Assembly (NCBI GenBank): GCA_963736975.1
Contig: CAVTQY010000001.1
Location: 1 to 64,000 of the forward strand
Direction of reading: 5' to 3'
DNA: 64,000 bases
DNA from: CAVTQY01 sp963736975
GTDB taxonomy: Bacteria; Pseudomonadota; Alphaproteobacteria; Acetobacterales; Acetobacteraceae
Below are positions 47,803-56,944 of the stretch, piece by piece. Numbering within the stretch: the first letter of the stretch is position 1; each line of letters starts with the position of its first letter. The position numbers and the translations under genes were made by a program. The notes beneath the pieces are model-generated. The model ran no database searches and was not told the origin of the DNA. It saw nothing but the letters and a program-made list of their open reading frames with translations.

Positions 47803-48831
47803 ATGGCGGCGGCGGCAGGCTATACAGCCGGAGTGACAGCGGAACCGACACTGCTGACCGGGGCCACCGGCTTCGTCGGCTCGGCAGTGGCCCGAGCCCT
47901 GGCGGCACGCGGCCACAAGCTGCGAGTTCTGGTGCGCCCGACAAGCGACCGTCGCAACCTCGCCGGGCTTGCCGTCGAGACGGTGATCGGGGACCTGATC
48001 GATCCGGCCTCCCTGGCTCGCGCCGCCGAGGGCTGCCGTTTCGTGGTGCACGTAGCGGCCGACTACCGCATCTGGGTGCCCGATCCGGCGCCCATGCTGC
48101 GGGCAAATATCGACGGCACGGTCGCCATGCTGCGCGCCGCGCAGACGGCCGGGGCAGAGCGGATCGTCTATTGCAGCTCGGTGGCCGCACTCGGGCTGAG
48201 TGCCGACGGGCGTCCGGCGGACGAGGCCACGCCGGTCGATCGGAACGCCCTGATCAGCACCTATAAACGCTCGAAATACGAGGCGGAGCAGGCAGCGCTG
48301 GAGATCGCCCGGCAAGGCGCCCCGGTGGTGATCGTCAACCCCGCCGCCCCGGTCGGTCCGCGCGACATCAAACCCACGCCGACCGGACGGATGATTCTGG
48401 ATGCCGCCGCCGGCCGCACCCCGGCCTATGTCGATACCGGCTTGAACGTGGTGCATGTGGACGATGTCGGCGAAGGCCATGCACTGGCGCTCGAACGCGG
48501 CGAGATCGGGGAGCGGTATATCCTCGGCGGTGAAAACCTGACGCTACGTGAGCTCCTCACGCTCGTCGCCGAGGCGGCGGGCCGCCGCCCACCTTCCATC
48601 CGCGTTCCGATCAAAGCGGTGTGGCCGCTGGCTATGGCGATGGAGGTTGTGGCGAGGTTCAGCCGGTCCGAACCGCGCGTCACCCGCGACTATCTGCGGA
48701 TGGCGCGGAAGAAGATGTTCTATTCCTCGGCTAAGGCGATGCGTAATCTGGGCTACGCGCCGCGCCCGGCCCGCCAGGGCATCGTGGATGCTGTCGCCTG
48801 GTTCCGTGCCAACGGGATGCTGCGCGCATGA
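47803..48831 (+). CDS. hpnA: Hopanoid-associated sugar epimerase/reductase HpnA
   Basis: About 342 residues. The extended SDR Rossmann start is LLTGATGFVGSAVARALAARGH, the catalytic Y-x3-K is in STYKRSKYEAEQAAL, and the HpnA family phrase NVVHVDDVGEGHALAL is present. HpnA converts the sugar of adenosylhopane/ribosylhopane precursors or related hopanoid side chains; its exact step is debated. The ATG at 47803 is used, and a GTG at 47833 is an equally close start. It ends in an ATGA overlap with hpnB, opening the hpnABCD operon. Confidence 0.92.
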   Translation: MAAAAGYTAGVTAEPTLLTGATGFVGSAVARALAARGHKLRVLVRPTSDRRNLAGLAVETVIGDLIDPASLARAAEGCRFVVHVAADYRIWVPDPAPMLRANIDGTVAMLRAAQTAGAERIVYCSSVAALGLSADGRPADEATPVDRNALISTYKRSKYEAEQAALEIARQGAPVVIVNPAAPVGPRDIKPTPTGRMILDAAAGRTPAYVDTGLNVVHVDDVGEGHALALERGEIGERYILGGENLTLRELLTLVAEAAGRRPPSIRVPIKAVWPLAMAMEVVARFSRSEPRVTRDYLRMARKKMFYSSAKAMRNLGYAPRPARQGIVDAVAWFRANGMLRA

Positions 48832-49934
48832 CCGGATTGGCCGTGTTGTCGCTGCTGGTCTGGATGTATCTGCTGGGCTGGCATGGCCGGTTCTGGCAGG
48901 CGGGCCCCGTTCTTGCGCCGGATCGTCCGGCCGAGACCCCGCCGGTGCTCGCCGTGGTCCCGGCGCGCAACGAGGCTGCGTCGATCGCGCAAAGCCTCGG
49001 CTCGCTGCTGGCGCAGACCTATCCGGCGCTGCGCATCGTGCTGGTGGACGATGGCAGCACCGATGGTACCGGCGAGATCGCCCGTGGTCTTTCCGACGGG
49101 CTGACGGTGCTGGCCGGCGCGCCCTGTCCACCCGGCTGGAGCGGCAAGCTCTGGGCGATTGCCCAAGGCATCGAGGCTGAACCGGCCGAGTTCATCCTGC
49201 TGACGGACGCTGATATCGTCCATGATCGGCACCACGTCGAAACCCTGATTGCAAAGGCTTCGCGCGAGGACGTCGACCTGGTTTCCGAAATGGTGGCGTT
49301 GCCTTGCGTCAGCTTCGCCGAACGCGCGCTGATCCCCGCCTTCGTGTTCTTTTTCCAGCTTCTTTATCCGTTTGCCTGGACGAACGACCCGCTGCACCCG
49401 ACCGCCGCCGCAGCCGGCGGAACCATCCTGCTGCGCCGGCGCGCATTGGCGCGGATCGGCGGCATCGCCGCGATCCGCGCCGCACTGATAGACGATGTGG
49501 CTTTGGCCGCCGCCGTGAAGGTGGGCGGCCGGATCTGGCTCGGCCATTCCACGCAGGCGCGCTCGATCCGGCCGTATCCGACGGCGGGTGAGATCTGGCG
49601 CATGATCGCCCGCACCGCCTATGTCCAGCTTCGCTTCTCGCCGCTGCTGCTTGCCGTGTGTTTGGTGGGAATGGCGCTCGTCTGGATCGTTCCGCCGCTT
49701 GCCGCCTTGGCGGGGCACGGCGCGGCCCGGGTCATCGGCGCTATCACCTGGGGTGCGCTTGCCTGGTCCTATCTGCCCACGCTGCGTCGTTGCGGGCTGT
49801 CGCCCGTATGGGCGCCGTTCCTCCCGCTGGTCGCGTTGTTTTACATGGCGGCCACGGTAGGCTCGGCGGTGAACCGTCACCTGGGCCTCGGCGTGAGCTG
49901 GAAAGGCCGCGCCTATCAGAAGGTCCGGGCGTGA
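48828..49934 (+). CDS. hpnB: Hopanoid glycosyltransferase HpnB
   Basis: A 368-residue GT2-like glycosyltransferase. The N-terminal helix anchors it, followed by VVPARNEAASIAQSLGSLL, VDDGSTDGT and the metal-binding D-x-D in LLTDADIVHD. A later acceptor-side acidic pair is in LIDDVALAAAV, and the C-terminal half has three membrane helices. HpnB is the family of glycosyltransferases in hopanoid clusters. Coupled by ATGA to hpnA and by GTGA to hpnC. Confidence 0.92.
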   Translation: MTGLAVLSLLVWMYLLGWHGRFWQAGPVLAPDRPAETPPVLAVVPARNEAASIAQSLGSLLAQTYPALRIVLVDDGSTDGTGEIARGLSDGLTVLAGAPCPPGWSGKLWAIAQGIEAEPAEFILLTDADIVHDRHHVETLIAKASREDVDLVSEMVALPCVSFAERALIPAFVFFFQLLYPFAWTNDPLHPTAAAAGGTILLRRRALARIGGIAAIRAALIDDVALAAAVKVGGRIWLGHSTQARSIRPYPTAGEIWRMIARTAYVQLRFSPLLLAVCLVGMALVWIVPPLAALAGHGAARVIGAITWGALAWSYLPTLRRCGLSPVWAPFLPLVALFYMAATVGSAVNRHLGLGVSWKGRAYQKVRA

Positions 49935-50758
49935 GCGAAACCACCGTCGAAGCCTGGTCCGGCAAGGACCGTGGCGACGAGAATTTCCCGGTCGGCGTGC
50001 TGATCCGCTCAAAGCTGCGCCCGCATGTCCACGCCTTCTACGCCTTCGCCCGCAATGCCGACGATATTGCAGACAGCGCTGTTCTCGCGGCCGCGGAGAA
50101 GGTGGCGCGGCTCGATGCGATGGAGGCGGTGTTGCTCGGCCATACCGACACCGGCTCGCCCAGCGCGCTGCGCCTGCGGGCAAGCCTGGCGCAGACCGGC
50201 GTCACGCCGACCCATGCGAGCGAACTGCTGGTAGCATTCCGGCGCGATGCCACCAAACGACGGTATGCAAGCTGGGATGAGCTCTATGACTACTGCCGCT
50301 ATTCGGCGATGCCGGTCGGGCGGCATGTGCTCGACCTGCATGGCGAGACGCGCGCCACATGGCCGCCGTCGGATGCGCTGTGCACCGCTCTGCAGATCCT
50401 GAATCACTTGCAGGACTGCGGCAAGGATTTGGCCGCGTTGGATCGCTGTTACCTGCCGCAGGACCTGTTGGACCGCTACGGAGCCTCGGTGGACGACCTG
50501 CGCCGCCCTGCCGAAACGCCGGGACTGCGGCGCGTGTTCGAGGCATTGCTGGCCGAGGTCGATGCACTGAACCGAGCCGCGATCGACCTGCCGCGGGCCA
50601 CGCAGGACCGGCGCTTGCGGCTGGAAACAGCGGTCATTGTCGGGCTGGCGCACCGGCTGGCCCGTCGCTTGCGCCGCGGCGATCCGCTCGCGCGGCGTAT
50701 CACGCTTACCAAAACGGACGCTGCGTCGAGCGTCCTCGCCTCCTTGCGGTTCCTGTGA
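49931..50758 (+). CDS. hpnC: Squalene synthase HpnC (first of the HpnC/HpnD pair)
   Basis: About 275 residues from the GTG at 49931 (GTGA overlap with hpnB). Isoprenyl synthase aspartate motifs are FARNADDIADS and LNHLQDCGKDL, with CRYSAMPVGRHVLDL between them. In the HpnCDE route, HpnD makes presqualene diphosphate from farnesyl diphosphate, HpnC turns it into hydroxysqualene, and HpnE reduces it to squalene. This copy is the C type by order and by similarity of its N-terminus (ENFPVGVLIRSKLRPHVHAFYAFAR). Confidence 0.92.
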   Translation: MSETTVEAWSGKDRGDENFPVGVLIRSKLRPHVHAFYAFARNADDIADSAVLAAAEKVARLDAMEAVLLGHTDTGSPSALRLRASLAQTGVTPTHASELLVAFRRDATKRRYASWDELYDYCRYSAMPVGRHVLDLHGETRATWPPSDALCTALQILNHLQDCGKDLAALDRCYLPQDLLDRYGASVDDLRRPAETPGLRRVFEALLAEVDALNRAAIDLPRATQDRRLRLETAVIVGLAHRLARRLRRGDPLARRITLTKTDAASSVLASLRFL

Positions 50759-51603
50759 GCGACCTAGCGGAGCAGGGTGATCTGTTCGCTGTGGAGGCCG
50801 TCGTGCGCGCGGCGGGCACGTCGTTCTATCGCGGCATGCGCATCCTGCCGCCGGACCGGCGGCAGGCGATGTATGCGATCTACGCTTTCTGCCGCATGGT
50901 CGATGACATCGCCGACGACGCGGGCGCCTTTGCCGACAAGCTGCCGAGGCTGACCGAGTGGCGGGAACGGATCGCCGGGCTTTATGAAGGCAAGGCTGAT
51001 ACGCCGGTGACTCGCGTGCTGTTGGCGGCGGTGCGGCGGTTCGATTTGCGGCAGGAGGATTTCCTTGCGGTGATCGACGGCATGCAGATGGATGCCAAGA
51101 CAGCGATCGTCGCCCCTGATCTCGCCACGCTGGATCTCTATTGCGATCGCGTCGCCGCCGCGGTCGGGCGGCTTTCGGTCCGTGCCTTCGGGGATGCCTC
51201 GCCCGCGGCGGATCGCGTCGCGCATGCGCTCGGCCGTGCGCTGCAGCTTACCAACATCCTGCGCGACCTGCGGGAGGATGCCGGGCGGGGGCGGTTGTAC
51301 TTGCCGTGCGAGTGGCTGGACGCAGCGTGTGTGCCGCATGCGCCGCTGGCGGCGCTGGCGGCACCGGGGCTGCCCGCGGTCTGCGACCGGATCGCCAGGC
51401 TGGCGCATGACTACTTTCAGGCGGCCCAGGATGCGATGCGGCTCTGCGACCGGCGGGCGATGCGGCCGGCAAGGCTGATGGGGGCGACCTATGCCGCGCT
51501 GCTGGCGCGGCTGGAGCGGCGCGGCTGGCGCCGCCTGGCCGAGCCGGTCAGCCTGTCGAAATGGCAGAAACTCTGGGTGGCGCTGCGCTACGGGCTGGCC
51601 TGA
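50755..51603 (+). CDS. hpnD: Presqualene diphosphate synthase HpnD
   Basis: About 282 residues from the GTG at 50755, overlapping hpnC by four bases. The first aspartate motif is FCRMVDDIADD and the second LTNILRDLREDAGRGRLYLP, with SFYRGMRILPPDRRQAMYAIYAF at the start. HpnD condenses two farnesyl diphosphates into presqualene diphosphate. The expected next gene, hpnE, is absent: the 3' end overlaps a convergent D-aminoacylase gene by 16 bases. HpnE must be encoded elsewhere if the route is complete. Confidence 0.93.
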   Translation: MSDLAEQGDLFAVEAVVRAAGTSFYRGMRILPPDRRQAMYAIYAFCRMVDDIADDAGAFADKLPRLTEWRERIAGLYEGKADTPVTRVLLAAVRRFDLRQEDFLAVIDGMQMDAKTAIVAPDLATLDLYCDRVAAAVGRLSVRAFGDASPAADRVAHALGRALQLTNILRDLREDAGRGRLYLPCEWLDAACVPHAPLAALAAPGLPAVCDRIARLAHDYFQAAQDAMRLCDRRAMRPARLMGATYAALLARLERRGWRRLAEPVSLSKWQKLWVALRYGLA

Positions 51604-53048
51604 CGGCCGCGTGTCAGCAGCCGCCCGGCACGTTCGGCCGTGGCGCCCTGGCCGTGCACGAAGGCGGGGCGGCCGTTGACCCAGACCGCCTCGATGCCGT
51701 CGGCTTGCTTCATCGGCTCAGCGAAGCTGGCGGCGTCGCGCACCGTGGCGGGGTCGAACAAGACCAGATCGGCATAGGCGCCGGCGCGGATCACGCCGCG
51801 ATCGGCCAGGCCGAACACCGCGGCGGTGCGGCCGGTCATCTTGTGCACCGCCTGCTCCATGCTGAACAGGCCAAGCTCGCGGGCATAGTGGCCGAGCACG
51901 CGCGGAAACGTGCCCCAGAGGCGCGGATGCGGAAACGCATCGTGCGGCAGGCCGTCGCTGCCGATCATGGCCAGGCGATGCGCCATGATCCGGCGCATAT
52001 CGGCTTCGTCCATCTGAAAGAAGATCGCGCCCGCGGGCAGCAGCCGTTCGGCAGCTTCGCGCGCCGTTGTCCCCCAATCCTTCGCGATCTCGTCCAGCAT
52101 GCGCCCGGCGACTTCCGGATGCGGGACCGACCAGGTGATCTGCACCGGCACGTCGGGGCGAAGCCGCGCCGGCATCAACACGGTGGAACCGGCGGCATAG
52201 GGATAGACATCGAAGGCGAGCGGCTGTTGCGCGGCGCCCCGTTCGATGCGCGGCAGCGTTTCGGCGGAGCGGCCGTAATTCTCCGGCATCGCGCATTTAT
52301 GGTGGCTGATCACCACCGGCGCGTCGACGGAACGGCCGATTTTCAGCGTCTCCTCGATCGCGTCGATCACATGGTCGGCTTCATCGCGCATATGGGTGAC
52401 ATAGAGGCCGCCTTTGTCGCGCAGCGCCTCGGCCACCGCGATCACCTCGTCGGTCGGCGCCATCGTGCTGGGCGGGTAATAGAGCCCGGTGGAGAAGCCG
52501 GAGGCACCCTGTTGCAGGGCTTCCGCCAGCCGCCGGCGCATCTGCTCGGCCTCGCGGTCGGTGGCGGCGCGCTGGGTATCCCCCTGCATCGCTTCCACGC
52601 GCAACGACATGTGCCCGATCAGCGCGACGGCATTGACCGGCGATGGGTCCTTGGCGAGACGGTCGGCGTAGTCGCCGAAACTGTCGAAGGTCCACCAGCT
52701 CTCGTCGCCCAGCAGATCGAGAGGCGGGATGGGGCGGGTGCGCATACGCACCGGGGACAGGCTGATGCCGCAATTGCCGACCACCACGGTGGTGACGCCT
52801 TGCGACATTTTGCACAGCATGCAGTCGGGCCCGCAGAGCACGGCGCGGTCGTCATGCGTATGGGCGTCGATGAAGCCGGGCGCGAGGGCTCTGCCGGTGG
52901 CGATGATTTCGCGGTCGGCGGCGTGGCCGCCGAGATCGCCGACCGCGGCGATGCGGTCACCGGAGACGGCGAGGTCGGCGGTGAAGCGGGACGCGCCGGT
53001 GCCGTCGAAGATGGTGGCACCGCGGATGATCAGGTCGTGATGGGGCAT
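51588..53048 (-). CDS. N-acyl-D-amino-acid deacylase (D-aminoacylase, amidohydrolase fold)
   Basis: A 486-residue amidohydrolase of the D-aminoacylase group. The metal-binding H-x-H is in FIDAHTHDDRAV, with VVVGNCGISLSPV, GFSTGLYYPPS, THMRDEADHVIDAIEE and VVISHHKCAMPENYG following. The C-terminal sandwich domain has the usual GVIRAGAYADLVLFDP. The enzyme class removes N-acyl groups from D-amino acids. Its place behind a second hyuB-hyuA pair suggests a route that opens hydantoins or similar rings and frees D-amino acids. It is convergent with hpnD. Confidence 0.9.
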   Translation of the reverse strand: MPHHDLIIRGATIFDGTGASRFTADLAVSGDRIAAVGDLGGHAADREIIATGRALAPGFIDAHTHDDRAVLCGPDCMLCKMSQGVTTVVVGNCGISLSPVRMRTRPIPPLDLLGDESWWTFDSFGDYADRLAKDPSPVNAVALIGHMSLRVEAMQGDTQRAATDREAEQMRRRLAEALQQGASGFSTGLYYPPSTMAPTDEVIAVAEALRDKGGLYVTHMRDEADHVIDAIEETLKIGRSVDAPVVISHHKCAMPENYGRSAETLPRIERGAAQQPLAFDVYPYAAGSTVLMPARLRPDVPVQITWSVPHPEVAGRMLDEIAKDWGTTAREAAERLLPAGAIFFQMDEADMRRIMAHRLAMIGSDGLPHDAFPHPRLWGTFPRVLGHYARELGLFSMEQAVHKMTGRTAAVFGLADRGVIRAGAYADLVLFDPATVRDAASFAEPMKQADGIEAVWVNGRPAFVHGQGATAERAGRLLTRGRQASP

Positions 53049-53073
53049 CGGGTGTTCCGTTACAGTCGGGTAT

Positions 53074-53110
53074 CGTTATTGCGAATCCCGCGCAGCGGGT
53101 GAAGCAATCT
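53074..53110. repeat. ATTGCGA...GAAGCAAT intergenic repeat
   Basis: A short palindrome-like element, CGTTATTGCGAATCCCGCGC through GGTGAAGCAATCT, lies between the D-aminoacylase start and the hyuB stop. This form (ATTGCGAG...CAGCGAAGCAAT) is a very common dispersed repeat in alphaproteobacteria. It may stabilise the transcript between the two genes. Confidence 0.65.
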
Positions 53111-53133
53111 CCTACACCCCCTCGCCGCGGAGA

Positions 53134-54819
53134 TCACGCGGCCCCTGCCTCACCGTAGAAGCGCTGGGCCGCTTCCTCCGACACCAGTCCATCCCGCACA
53201 TCGCGCGCCACCAGCGCGGGATCGCGTTCTTTCGGATCGCCCATCCCGCCGCCGCCGGGCAGTTCCAGAATCAACCGGTCGCCATCCGGGATGAGCTGGA
53301 ATCCCTTCGTCCGCAGCCGCGCGCCGGATTTCAGCCGCACCACACCGGGCGCGCCGGGCAGGCCGCCATCGCGTCCCTTGGGTGCATGGGCAACGCGGTC
53401 GAAGGTCGCGTTCACTGCGAATTCGAGATCACCCTTGGTGCCAATCTCCATGATCTGCCCGACCCCGCCGCGCGTCCGTCCGGCGCCGCCGGAATCTGGC
53501 TTCAGTTCTTTGCGCCAGAAAATCACTGGCGCCACGTTCTCAGTGGCTTCCACAGGCATCGTCCGCACCCCGGACGGAAACGCGGTCGCGTCCAGCCCGT
53601 CGGAGCCGGGCCGGGCACCCGTGCCGCCCGAGTTGAACGTGATGATCTCGAAATCCGCCACCACCGGCCGGTTGCTGCGGGCCTGGCCGGAAACCGAAGA
53701 TCCCCCGCGCAACGGCGGGTTCCACAACGAGGAGGCGCCTTCGGCGGTCACCCGCTCCGGCACCGCCTGATACAGACAGCCCATCATCAGGTCAGGCAGC
53801 AGATGCCCGATGACATGCCGCACCGAGACGGGATAGGGGCGGGGGGCGTTCAGGATGCACCCCTCCGGTATTTTCATCCGGAAAGGTGCGAGGCTGGCCC
53901 AGTTGTTGGGAACCTCAGGCGCCACTACGCATTTGATGCCGAAGCAGGAATAGGCGCGGCAATAGGCCGGCGGCACGTTGATGCCACGGTTCGACAGGCC
54001 CGAGGTGCCGGCGTAGTCCACCTCGATCGTGTCATCGCGGATGGTCATGGCGGCGGCCAGCCGGATCGGCTCCTCATAGCCGTCCGACCAGATTTCGCCG
54101 CTGTATGTGCCCTTCGGCAGGCGCGCGATCTCCGCCTGGGTCGCGCGCAGCGAACTGTCGAAGATGAACCCGGCGAGCGGATCGAGAGTTTCCATCCCGA
54201 ACTCCGTCATCATCTCGACCAGCCGCTTCGCGCCGGCATCGTTGCAGGCGCAGAGGGAATAGACATCGCCCTCCAGCTCCACCGGCAGGCGCGATCCGGC
54301 ACGGACGAAATCAAAGAATGTCTCGTTCGCACGGCCACGGTCGAAGCATTTGGTGATCGGAATGTAGAGGCCTTCCTCGAAAACCGAGCGGCCCTCGGGA
54401 CCCATGCCCAGGCCGCCGACATCGATCACATGCGCGGTGTTGGCGAACAGGCCGACGACGCGGCCGTACAGGAAAGCTGGCGTCACCACCGTCAGGTCGT
54501 GCAGGTGGCCAGTACCGAGCCACGGGTCGTTGGTGATGTAGTGATCGCCTGGCTGCATTGTTTCAGCGGGGCATTTGCGCAGGAAATGGCCGACGCTTTC
54601 GGCCATCGAGTTGACATGACCCGGCGTGCCGGTGACCGCCTGCGCCATCATGCGGCCTTGCAGGTCGAAGATGCCGGCCGACAGGTCGCCGGCCTCGCGC
54701 ACCGTGGTGGAGAAGGCGGTGCGGATCATCGTTTGCGCCTGTTCCTCCACCACGGCGATCAGGCGGTTCCACATGATCTGTCGCTGGATTTGCGCCAGCG
54801 CACCGGTTTCCTTCGACAC
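53134..54819 (-). CDS. hyuB: Hydantoinase B/oxoprolinase family protein (second copy)
   Basis: A 561-residue subunit with the family start (NRLIAVVEEQAQTMIRTAFSTTVREAGDLSAGIFD) and GDHYITNDPWLGTGHLHDLTVVTP. It also has NSGGTGARPGSDGLDATAFPSG and an end with ELPGGGGMGDPKERDP. It differs clearly from the first copy (GGTH versus GTGH; different C-terminus), so the two pairs probably have different substrates. It lies five bases downstream of hyuA and upstream of a D-aminoacylase. Confidence 0.9.
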   Translation of the reverse strand: MSKETGALAQIQRQIMWNRLIAVVEEQAQTMIRTAFSTTVREAGDLSAGIFDLQGRMMAQAVTGTPGHVNSMAESVGHFLRKCPAETMQPGDHYITNDPWLGTGHLHDLTVVTPAFLYGRVVGLFANTAHVIDVGGLGMGPEGRSVFEEGLYIPITKCFDRGRANETFFDFVRAGSRLPVELEGDVYSLCACNDAGAKRLVEMMTEFGMETLDPLAGFIFDSSLRATQAEIARLPKGTYSGEIWSDGYEEPIRLAAAMTIRDDTIEVDYAGTSGLSNRGINVPPAYCRAYSCFGIKCVVAPEVPNNWASLAPFRMKIPEGCILNAPRPYPVSVRHVIGHLLPDLMMGCLYQAVPERVTAEGASSLWNPPLRGGSSVSGQARSNRPVVADFEIITFNSGGTGARPGSDGLDATAFPSGVRTMPVEATENVAPVIFWRKELKPDSGGAGRTRGGVGQIMEIGTKGDLEFAVNATFDRVAHAPKGRDGGLPGAPGVVRLKSGARLRTKGFQLIPDGDRLILELPGGGGMGDPKERDPALVARDVRDGLVSEEAAQRFYGEAGAA

Positions 54820-54824
54820 GGTTC

Positions 54825-56915
54825 TTAACCCTCCCGCAGCAGCTCGATATAACCGAATTTGTCCACGCTCGCTGTCCAGCCGGGTCCGACCAATGTGGAG
54901 GTCTCGTCCTCGGCGATGATCGCTGGTCCCATAATGGAGGCGTCTGACGGCAGAGCCGAGCGGTCATGGACCAGCCAGTCGGTGACTTCGCCGGTGACGG
55001 TGTCGCGCACCGCCTGGCGGCGCACGCCCTCACCCGGCTCCCTACGGGAGCCGATCTCTCCCGCAGACGGGAGAGGTGAGTTTTGCGAGCGTTCGGTACT
55101 TACCAGCACGGCGTAGCTCATTATCTCGACATCCGAACCGGGGACGGGGCGATCGTAGAATTTCGTGTATTCACGATCGTAGGCGGAGCGGATTTTGGCG
55201 ATATCGGTTGCCCCCAAGGGGCGCGCCGGAAGCGCTACTGGGATTTCGTGCCCCTGGCCGACATAGCGCATGTAGGCCAGCCGCGATTCGGTGGTGCGGG
55301 CGCCGAAGCTTCCCTGGCGCACGACCGACGCTGCTTCCTCTGCCATCTCTGCCAGCAGAGCATTTACCGCGGCGGCGTCGAAGCTGGAGAAGCGCTGATA
55401 CAAACTGCGCACCACCTCATAACCCACCGGCGCGCGCAGGAAGCCGATGGCGCTGCCGACGCCCGCGCCAGTGGGCACCAGCACCTGGCGGATGCCGAGC
55501 TTTTCCGCCACCCGGCACGCATGCACCGGGCCGCCGCCGCCGAAGGCGATCAGCGTGCGTCCCTCATAGGTCTTGCCCGACTCGATGGCGTGCACGCGGG
55601 CGGCATTCGCCATGTTCTCATCGACCATCTCGATCACGCCGAGAGCCGCCATCTCTGGCGACAGAGCGAGCGGCCCGGCCACCTCCGCAATCGCCGCGTG
55701 GGCCGCCGCCTTGTCGAGCCGCAAAGTTCCGCCGGCGAACCGCGTCGGGTCGTACCGACCCAGCAGCAGATTGGCGTCGGTCACCGCCGGGCGCGTGCCG
55801 CCTCGGCCATAACAGGCCGGGCCGGGATCGGCGCCCGCGCTCTCCGGCCCGACCGCGATCCGTCCCATCGCATCAACATGCGCAAGCGAGCCGCCGCCGG
55901 CACCGATCTCCACCATCTCGATCACCGGGATGCGCAGCGGCAGGCCGGAGCCCTTCTTGAACCGGCCCACTCGGGCGATTTCGAAACTGCGCGCGGTTTG
56001 TGGGCGGCCGTTATCGATAAGGCAAATCTTCGCCGTAGTGCCGCCCATGTCGAATGACAGCACCGTCGGCAGATCGCATTGCCGCGCGATGTCCGCGGAG
56101 AAGATCGCCCCGCCGGCCGGCCCGCTTTCCACCAGCCGGATGGGGAAGCGACACGCTGTTTCAATTGTGGTCAGTCCGCCACCCGACAGCATGAGGAAGA
56201 CCGGCGCATCCGTGCCGACAGCCCGCAGCTCGGCTTCCAGGCGGCGCAGGTAGCGCGCCATCAGCGGCTGCACATACGCGTTGGCAACCGTGGTGGAGAA
56301 GCGCTCCCATTCGCGCATCTCCGGCGACACCTCGCTGGAGAGCGAGATCGGCACATCCGGCAGCGCCTCCGCCAAAATCACCCGCGCGCGCTGCTCATGC
56401 GCCGGGTTGACGAAAGCATGCAGGAACCCGATCGCAACGCTCTCCACCCGTTCGTGCCGCAGCTGCGGGACCAAGCCACGGACCGCAGCCTCGTCCAACG
56501 GGAGCAGCACATGGCCTTCGTTGTCGAGCCGTTCCGGCACCGGCAGGCGCAGATGCCTCGGCACCAGCGGTTGCGGCAGGGTGATGTTGAGATCGTACTG
56601 GTCGTAACGGCTTTCGTTGCCCATCGCCAGCACGTCGCGGAAGCCCTCGGTAGTGATCAGCGCCGTGCGCGCCCCCTTGCGCTCGATCACCGCGTTGGTG
56701 GCGAGCGTGGTGCCGTGGATGACAATGGCGATGTCGGATGCGCGCAGGCCGGCGGCAGCAAGCACCTGGCCGATACCCTCCATCACCCCGCTTTCCGGCG
56801 CCGTCGGCGTGGTCAGCACTTTGACGGTGTGGCGCATTCCGCCCTGTTCGAGAGCAAGATCGGTGAACGTCCCGCCGATATCGACGGCGAGGCGGGCGGT
56901 GGACGAAGCCTGCAT
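54825..56915 (-). CDS. hyuA: Hydantoinase A/oxoprolinase family protein (second copy) with in-frame repeat insertion
   Basis: A 696-residue protein starting with LAVDIGGTFTDLAL. Further family marks are IHGTTLATNAVIE, ITTEGFRDVLAMGNE, LSFDMGGTTAKICLI, IGAGGGSLAHVD, GPESAGADPGPACYG and MRYVGQGHEIPV. A palindromic repeat (55027-55080) is inserted in frame and adds about 18 residues (SPLPSAGEIGSRREPGEG) between ST-ERS and RDTVTGEVTDWL, before the C-terminal domain. The protein remains open and could fold with a surface loop there. It heads the hyuA-hyuB-D-aminoacylase operon. The CLC gene upstream on the same strand ends 30 bases away. Confidence 0.9.
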   Translation of the reverse strand: MQASSTARLAVDIGGTFTDLALEQGGMRHTVKVLTTPTAPESGVMEGIGQVLAAAGLRASDIAIVIHGTTLATNAVIERKGARTALITTEGFRDVLAMGNESRYDQYDLNITLPQPLVPRHLRLPVPERLDNEGHVLLPLDEAAVRGLVPQLRHERVESVAIGFLHAFVNPAHEQRARVILAEALPDVPISLSSEVSPEMREWERFSTTVANAYVQPLMARYLRRLEAELRAVGTDAPVFLMLSGGGLTTIETACRFPIRLVESGPAGGAIFSADIARQCDLPTVLSFDMGGTTAKICLIDNGRPQTARSFEIARVGRFKKGSGLPLRIPVIEMVEIGAGGGSLAHVDAMGRIAVGPESAGADPGPACYGRGGTRPAVTDANLLLGRYDPTRFAGGTLRLDKAAAHAAIAEVAGPLALSPEMAALGVIEMVDENMANAARVHAIESGKTYEGRTLIAFGGGGPVHACRVAEKLGIRQVLVPTGAGVGSAIGFLRAPVGYEVVRSLYQRFSSFDAAAVNALLAEMAEEAASVVRQGSFGARTTESRLAYMRYVGQGHEIPVALPARPLGATDIAKIRSAYDREYTKFYDRPVPGSDVEIMSYAVLVSTERSQNSPLPSAGEIGSRREPGEGVRRQAVRDTVTGEVTDWLVHDRSALPSDASIMGPAIIAEDETSTLVGPGWTASVDKFGYIELLREG
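55027..55080. repeat. Dispersed palindromic repeat inserted in frame in hyuA
   Basis: A 54-base element, CCCTCACCCGGCTCCC through GGGAGAGGTGAG. Its reverse complement matches the intergenic copy at 25665-25720 except in the loops. It reads through without a stop on the coding strand of hyuA. Confidence 0.85.
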
Positions 56916-56944
56916 CGGGAAACCTGGTTACGTGACCGGGCCAG

